NCBI GenBank assembly: GCA_030445875.1
Contig: JASUSX010000061.1
Span: 1-9,481 of the forward strand
Length of the DNA: 9,481 nt
Origin: Clostridia bacterium
Lineage (GTDB): Bacteria; Bacillota; DSM-521; Neomoorellales; Neomoorellaceae
Direction of reading: 5' to 3'
The position numbers and the translations under genes are program-made. Below the pieces are notes generated by a model that saw only the letters and a program-made list of their open reading frames with translations, had not been told where the DNA came from and made no database searches. Positions 5,504 through 9,481 of this stretch are shown here, piece by piece. Every line of letters begins with the position of its first letter. Position 1 is the stretch's first letter.

Positions 5504-6856
5504 TTACCTGGCGGTACCCTGGGTGGCGCCTTTGCCGCCAGTAGATCCTGTTTTTCCCGGCGCCCTGTTGGTCATACCCATGCGCCGCAGGGTAAGGTCG
5601 ACCTGAACCTGGATTTGCGCCCGGGTAAATTCCTCGTTCCAATGGTCCCTGACCTGGCGCCAGTAACGGACGTTACTCCGGTGTAGGATCTCACCGCAAC
5701 CAAAGATATCCGTACGTAATTCCTGCTGGGCCTTGCGGATGACGGCCTGGACGCGCTCCCCCACTTCCCTGTTGACGGCTTCCTGGATAGCCTGTAAATC
5801 CTCTTGCCGGTCGGGGTTAAGGTTAGCCGTGTTTTCCATTAAGTCGCCATGGCCCCGGATTTCGACCTTAAAGGTTAACTGCTGGTCCTCCACCCGGGCT
5901 GTGGTTTGGGCGTTAATACGGTGAAAGATCACCGAGGCCTGGCCCTGCGTCTGGCTCCGGGTCTGGTCGCGGGGGAAATCCTGCGGCCGGCCCCCTCCCT
6001 GACCCTGCCCTGCGCCCTGGCCCGGCAGCGTTACGGTAACAACCCCTTCCCTGACCTCCCCCCGCAGCCACATGAGGCCGTTGCTTTCCTTTTCATCCAA
6101 CCAGCCCACCAGGCGGTCGTCGCGGAAGGCGCCGGCGCCTTTGATGGCTACGGCCTCAGGGGGCTTCTTTTTACCCCCTTCCTGGCCGCCACCTTTGCTA
6201 CCTCCGCCGCCCCCGCCGCCGGCCTCCCGGCTCTCCTGCCCCCCTGCCGGCGTCATGACTATCCGGGGGATAGCGGGGTTGTCTCCCGGTGCCTCCCACA
6301 TGGCCAGGAGGTCTTTCAATTCCACCTTAAAAGTAGTTTTGTTACGTACGATGCCTGTCAAAATAGTCCCGGGGCCCAGCTCTATTCCCGCCGGCAGGTC
6401 CAGGGCCTGGCGGGCCTCGCCGCTGGTGATTAAGATCAACATCGTCAGGCGCATCTGGCGCTCGCGGCTGAAGAAATCCAGGGAATGGAGGCCGCGCCGG
6501 GCCAGCTCTTCGCCGATAATCAAGACATGGTTTTGCGCCCAGAAGAGGCGCCGGGGAATAAGTTCCTCCAGGCGCCGGGCGGCCTCGGCAAAGTCGCTGC
6601 CAGTGGCGCTGATTACTTCCCCCACTTTGGCCGGTGCCCCGCCACTACTACCGCCCATGGACGGCCCCCCGGCTATGGCCCGGGGCAGGGTTATAAAGAC
6701 GCTGAGGCGCACCTGGTCCCCCGGGGCGGCATCCAGGGCGACGGCGCCGACAACGGCCAGTTCCTCAATCTCGTGGCGGCTCCAGCAACCCGCCGTTAGA
6801 GCGGGCAGCAAGACCAACAAAAGGGAAGCCGCCAGCCAGCGCAGCCAGGCTTTCAT
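5504..6856 (-). CDS. gerAC: Germinant receptor lipoprotein, C subunit (Ger(x)C family)
   Basis: The C subunit of the GerA-type receptor is a lipoprotein anchored at the outer face of the inner spore membrane. This one has 450 residues, with a signal peptide MKAWLRWLAASLLLVLLPAL and lipobox LTAGC (20-24, lipidated Cys24). WSRHEIEELAVVGAVALD follows, the typical GerC start of the mature protein. RRLFWAQNHVLIIGEELARR (102-121) and the C-terminal domain (about 305-430, with ELRTDIFGCGEILHR and YWRQVRDHWNEEF) are family features. A Gly/Lys-rich stretch (about 204-232) and a Gln/Gly-rich one (about 279-306) add length over the usual 370-400. The frame is open to 6937, but the ATG at 6856 has AAGGAGGA 7 nt upstream and overlaps the B gene stop as ATGA. 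Which receptor paralogue this is cannot be told. Confidence 0.95.
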   Translation of the reverse strand: MKAWLRWLAASLLLVLLPALTAGCWSRHEIEELAVVGAVALDAAPGDQVRLSVFITLPRAIAGGPSMGGSSGGAPAKVGEVISATGSDFAEAARRLEELIPRRLFWAQNHVLIIGEELARRGLHSLDFFSRERQMRLTMLILITSGEARQALDLPAGIELGPGTILTGIVRNKTTFKVELKDLLAMWEAPGDNPAIPRIVMTPAGGQESREAGGGGGGGSKGGGQEGGKKKPPEAVAIKGAGAFRDDRLVGWLDEKESNGLMWLRGEVREGVVTVTLPGQGAGQGQGGGRPQDFPRDQTRSQTQGQASVIFHRINAQTTARVEDQQLTFKVEIRGHGDLMENTANLNPDRQEDLQAIQEAVNREVGERVQAVIRKAQQELRTDIFGCGEILHRSNVRYWRQVRDHWNEEFTRAQIQVQVDLTLRRMGMTNRAPGKTGSTGGKGATQGTAR

Positions 6857-7950
6857 GCCCCGGTCCTCCTTTTCCCCCGCAGCCAGGCTACCACCAGCAA
6901 CAGCAGGGGCAGGCCAAGCTGCCAGGTGAGGGTCCACCCCGGTTCCACCAGGAGCAGGTCCTGGCGGACCTCGCTGATATTGCGGTACAGCAGGCAGGAC
7001 ATGACGATATTCAAGGCCCCCAGGGGCGCCACCAGGGGCCGGTACTCCTTGAGCCCGGTTACGGTGGCCAGGCCCAGGGCAGTGACATAAAGGTTGAGGG
7101 TGATTTTGATAAATACCCCGGCCACCCAGATGGCCAGGAAAAGGACTTCCACCCGTTCAAAAAACTGCCCCAGGGAGATCACCTGTGCCAGGTCGTAGGC
7201 GGTAAAGGTAAGGCGTTCCACTTCGCAACAGCCGAAAACCATGATGGCCCCCATAACCACCAGGCCCAGGAAAAAAGCGATGCCCAGGAGACCGGTGATG
7301 AGGCTCCAGCCCAGGGCCCGGGGCGGGTTGACGAAGGCGCCGTAGGTAGCCAGGATGACCACCTGGCCCAGGAAACTCCAAGCCACCAGGGCGCCCCCCA
7401 GCACCGGCCGGATGCCGTTCTCCAGGACGGGCAAGAGGTGGCGGGTCGCCATTTCCGGCATAGCTAAAAGGAAAATAGCAGCTATAAAAATAACCATTAG
7501 CGGGAGAATAAAATCTGTACAGCGGGTGATAACCTCCAGGCCGTTGCGGGCGGCATAGATAGCGATAATCAGGATGCTGATGGAGAAGAATAAGCACGGT
7601 GTCTCCGGCATGACCGCCGTGGCCAGAAACTCGCTGAATTCCCGGATGACCACGGCGTTAAGCTGGAAAAAGGCCAGGACAAAAACCATCGCCACCGCTT
7701 TACCCGCCACTTGCCCCAGAATCAGTTCGCAGCACTGGAAAAGAGTATAGTGCGGGAAACGCCGCGCCAGCAGGTAGACAGCCACGGCTACTGTCCCGGC
7801 AGCCAGGGTGGCCACGATTATAGACAGCCAGGCGTCCTGGTGGGCGCGCAAAACCAGGAGGGCCGGCAGGAAAAGGATGGCTGTGGGCAGGATGGCAAAC
7901 CAGAGCAGGACGGCCGCCTGGCGGGGGCTGATGTAGCCTTCTTCCCGCAT
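6853..7950 (-). CDS. gerAB: Germinant receptor membrane subunit B (GerAB/APC-like)
   Basis: The B subunit is an integral membrane protein related to amino acid/polyamine transporters and is thought to bind the germinant. The 365 residues are hydrophobic throughout, with about ten membrane helices, and start MREEGYISPRQAAVLLWF, the family's usual N-terminus. Family-like segments include LARRFPHYTLFQCCELILGQ, QLNAVVIREFSEFLATAVMP and TAYDLAQVISLGQFFERVEV. The ATG at 7950 is preceded by GGGGGTGA 8 nt upstream, one mismatch from a full anti-Shine-Dalgarno match, and begins 1 nt after the A gene stop. The frame also offers a GTG at 7962 (four more residues), but that GTG is part of this ribosome binding site. 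The gene is co-transcribed with the A and C subunits. The germinant cannot be predicted. Confidence 0.95.
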   Translation of the reverse strand: MREEGYISPRQAAVLLWFAILPTAILFLPALLVLRAHQDAWLSIIVATLAAGTVAVAVYLLARRFPHYTLFQCCELILGQVAGKAVAMVFVLAFFQLNAVVIREFSEFLATAVMPETPCLFFSISILIIAIYAARNGLEVITRCTDFILPLMVIFIAAIFLLAMPEMATRHLLPVLENGIRPVLGGALVAWSFLGQVVILATYGAFVNPPRALGWSLITGLLGIAFFLGLVVMGAIMVFGCCEVERLTFTAYDLAQVISLGQFFERVEVLFLAIWVAGVFIKITLNLYVTALGLATVTGLKEYRPLVAPLGALNIVMSCLLYRNISEVRQDLLLVEPGWTLTWQLGLPLLLLVVAWLRGKRRTGA

Positions 7951-7951
7951 C

Positions 7952-9481
7952 TTAGTTTTCACCCCCCCGGGGCCGGGGGTTGCTGCTGGCCGGCGGCTCG
8001 GGCTTCAGCCCGGCGCCCTGGCGGCCCGGGTCGCGGTAACCGATCTGGCTGGGCCGGGAGTTCATGGACCAGCGAGGCACCCGCACCAGGACGTCTTTAA
8101 GGTCGCCGGAATACCAGGGGGCCACCGGGGCCAGGTAGGGTACCCCGAAGGAACGCAGGGTATTGAGGTGCACCAGGATAGCCAGGAGTCCCAGGGCAAT
8201 GCCGTAAAAGCCTGTGGTCCCGGCCAAGATAAGTATGGGAAAGCGCAGCAGGCGTAAAGTTATGGCCATGGCAAAGGCGGGGATGGCAAAGGAGCTGATA
8301 CCCGTCAGGGCGACGACGATGACCATGGCCGGGGAAACCAGGCCTGCGCTCACCGCTGCCTCGCCAATGACCAGGGCGCCGACGATGCTCACCGCCTGGC
8401 CTACCGGCCGCGGCAGGCGCACCCCGGCCTCCCGCAACAGCTCAAAGGTCATTTCCAGCAGGAAGGCTTCCACCACCGCTGGGAAGGGGATCCCCTCCCG
8501 CTGGGAGGCCAGTTTGAACAGGAGCTTGGTGGGCAGCATCTCCTGGTGGAAGGTGCTGACGGCGACATAAAAAGCCGGCAGGAGCAGGGCGACGTTCAAG
8601 GCGATAAAGCGGGCCAGGCGCAGGAAACTGGACAGGTAGTAACGCTCGTAGTAGTCCTCGCTGGACTGGAGAAATTGGACGAACAGCGTGGGCACAATCA
8701 GGGCAAAAGGGGTGTTGTCTACCAGGATGCCTATCCGGCCCTCCAACAGGGCGGCCACCACCTTGTCCGGCCGCTCGGTATGGTCGATCTGGGGGAAGGG
8801 GGAAGTAGGGTTATCCTCTATAAGCTCCTCAATGTAGGCGCTTTCCAGGACGCCGTCAATCTGGATCCGCTCCAGGCGCTGGCGTACCTCCCGCACCACC
8901 GCCGGGTCGGCCAGGTCCTCGATGTAGGTAATGACCACATTGGTCATGCTGTAACGGCCCAGGCAGACGACTTCCATTTTGAGGGCCGGGGTCTTCAGCC
9001 GCCGGCGGATAAGAGACGTATTGGTACGCAGGCTCTCAATAAAGCTCTCCCGCGGCCCCCGGACCGCGCTCTCGGTGATCGGCTCATCGATGGAACGGTG
9101 CTCCCAGGAACGGGTGCTTAAGGCCAGGGCTTTATTATAGCCGTCCAGGAGCAGGACGGTATCCCCGTTGAGGATATGTTTAACCACCGCCTCCATGTTA
9201 GCGCAAACCGCCACATCCGTCAGGGGCATGATGGTTTCCATGACGGCGGCCAGGTCGCGGGTCTTCTCCACCAGGTCCCGTGCCAGGTCGGACGGCGCTT
9301 GCTGCAGGGTACGCATCAGGGTATCCTCGATCAGCTTTTTGTCGGCTAAACCGTCGATATAAAAAAGGGCTACTTTCAGAGCCTGACCCAGGTACAGGTC
9401 ACGGTGGACGGCGTCGCTGCATTTGGCGAAGATTTTCTTTAATTGCTCCAGGTTGAGCTTCAGTTCGGCGGTGAGCTGGTA
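7952..9481 (-). CDS. gerAA: Germinant receptor subunit A (5' end outside window)
   Basis: This is the A subunit of a GerA-family receptor: a soluble N-terminal region followed by a membrane domain. Recent work on GerA places it as the channel-forming part. 509 residues are visible and the frame runs off the right edge, so the ATG at 9316 inside it is not the start. The visible part begins YQLTAELKLNLEQLKKIFAK, the usual N-terminal motif, so only a short piece is missing. ALFYIDGLADKK, then EGRIGILVDNTPFALIVPTL (about 247-266), QREGIPFPAVVEAFLLEMTF (327-346) and ALVIGEAAVSAGLVSPAMVI (369-388) are hallmark segments, followed by several membrane helices. The protein ends in a charged, Pro/Gly-rich tail after VPRWSMNSRP. 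The TAA stop lies 1 nt before the B subunit ATG. The identity is secure; the paralogue is unknown. Confidence 0.96.
   Translation of the reverse strand, partial: YQLTAELKLNLEQLKKIFAKCSDAVHRDLYLGQALKVALFYIDGLADKKLIEDTLMRTLQQAPSDLARDLVEKTRDLAAVMETIMPLTDVAVCANMEAVVKHILNGDTVLLLDGYNKALALSTRSWEHRSIDEPITESAVRGPRESFIESLRTNTSLIRRRLKTPALKMEVVCLGRYSMTNVVITYIEDLADPAVVREVRQRLERIQIDGVLESAYIEELIEDNPTSPFPQIDHTERPDKVVAALLEGRIGILVDNTPFALIVPTLFVQFLQSSEDYYERYYLSSFLRLARFIALNVALLLPAFYVAVSTFHQEMLPTKLLFKLASQREGIPFPAVVEAFLLEMTFELLREAGVRLPRPVGQAVSIVGALVIGEAAVSAGLVSPAMVIVVALTGISSFAIPAFAMAITLRLLRFPILILAGTTGFYGIALGLLAILVHLNTLRSFGVPYLAPVAPWYSGDLKDVLVRVPRWSMNSRPSQIGYRDPGRQGAGLKPEPPASSNPRPRGGEN

Noticed and set aside
6072..6929. 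Long plus-strand ORF opposite the GerC gene (285 codons)
   Set aside because: It is an antisense shadow of a clear gene in GC-rich DNA; the product is a Pro/Ser/Arg-rich sequence with no motif.
9316..9316. ATG at 9316 as the GerA A-subunit start
   Set aside because: The same frame stays open with family-typical sequence (for example ALFYIDGLADKK) to the window edge, so the true start lies outside.

Overview
The window looks like chromosome from a GC-rich, endospore-forming Firmicute, most like a Moorella-type thermophilic clostridium. The reasons are a GerA-family germinant receptor operon, the split HisG(short)/HisZ form of ATP phosphoribosyltransferase, a YerC-type TrpR-like regulator, and strong GGAGG-type ribosome binding sites. 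The genus is inferred from overall resemblance; no search was run. Every gene I can support lies on the minus strand, so transcription runs from the right edge (9481) to the left edge (1).

Right part (9481 to about 5198): a germinant receptor operon. The A subunit (5' end outside the window), the B subunit and the lipoprotein C subunit are packed with a 1-nt gap and then an ATGA overlap. A 75-residue, two-helix membrane protein follows and may be a small accessory ('D-type') subunit. These proteins would assemble in the inner spore membrane and sense nutrients that trigger germination.

Middle (about 5197 to 4432): a 101-residue TrpR/YerC-family DNA-binding protein. Its leader contains a near-perfect 24-bp inverted repeat and a 7-bp hairpin. 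After the gene comes a stretch of about 300 bp that holds a possible 38-codon ORF, a good SigA-type promoter (extended -10, 17-bp spacer), and a perfect tandem 8-bp repeat directly against the -10 box. I read this as the control region of the histidine operon, with the neighbouring TrpR-like protein as the candidate regulator.

Left part (4431 to 1): histidine biosynthesis genes in the order hisZ, hisG, hisD, hisB, hisH, the last cut by the window edge. HisG and HisZ form the first enzyme (ATP phosphoribosyltransferase). HisB and HisH act in the middle of the pathway, and HisD performs the last two oxidations to histidine. The remaining genes (hisA, hisF, hisI/E) are not in the window and probably lie further left.

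No rRNA, tRNA, CRISPR, insertion sequence or clear Rho-independent terminator was seen. Most of the window is ordinary core and sporulation gene content. The parts that merit attention are the regulatory DNA around the TrpR-like gene and the small unassigned genes.
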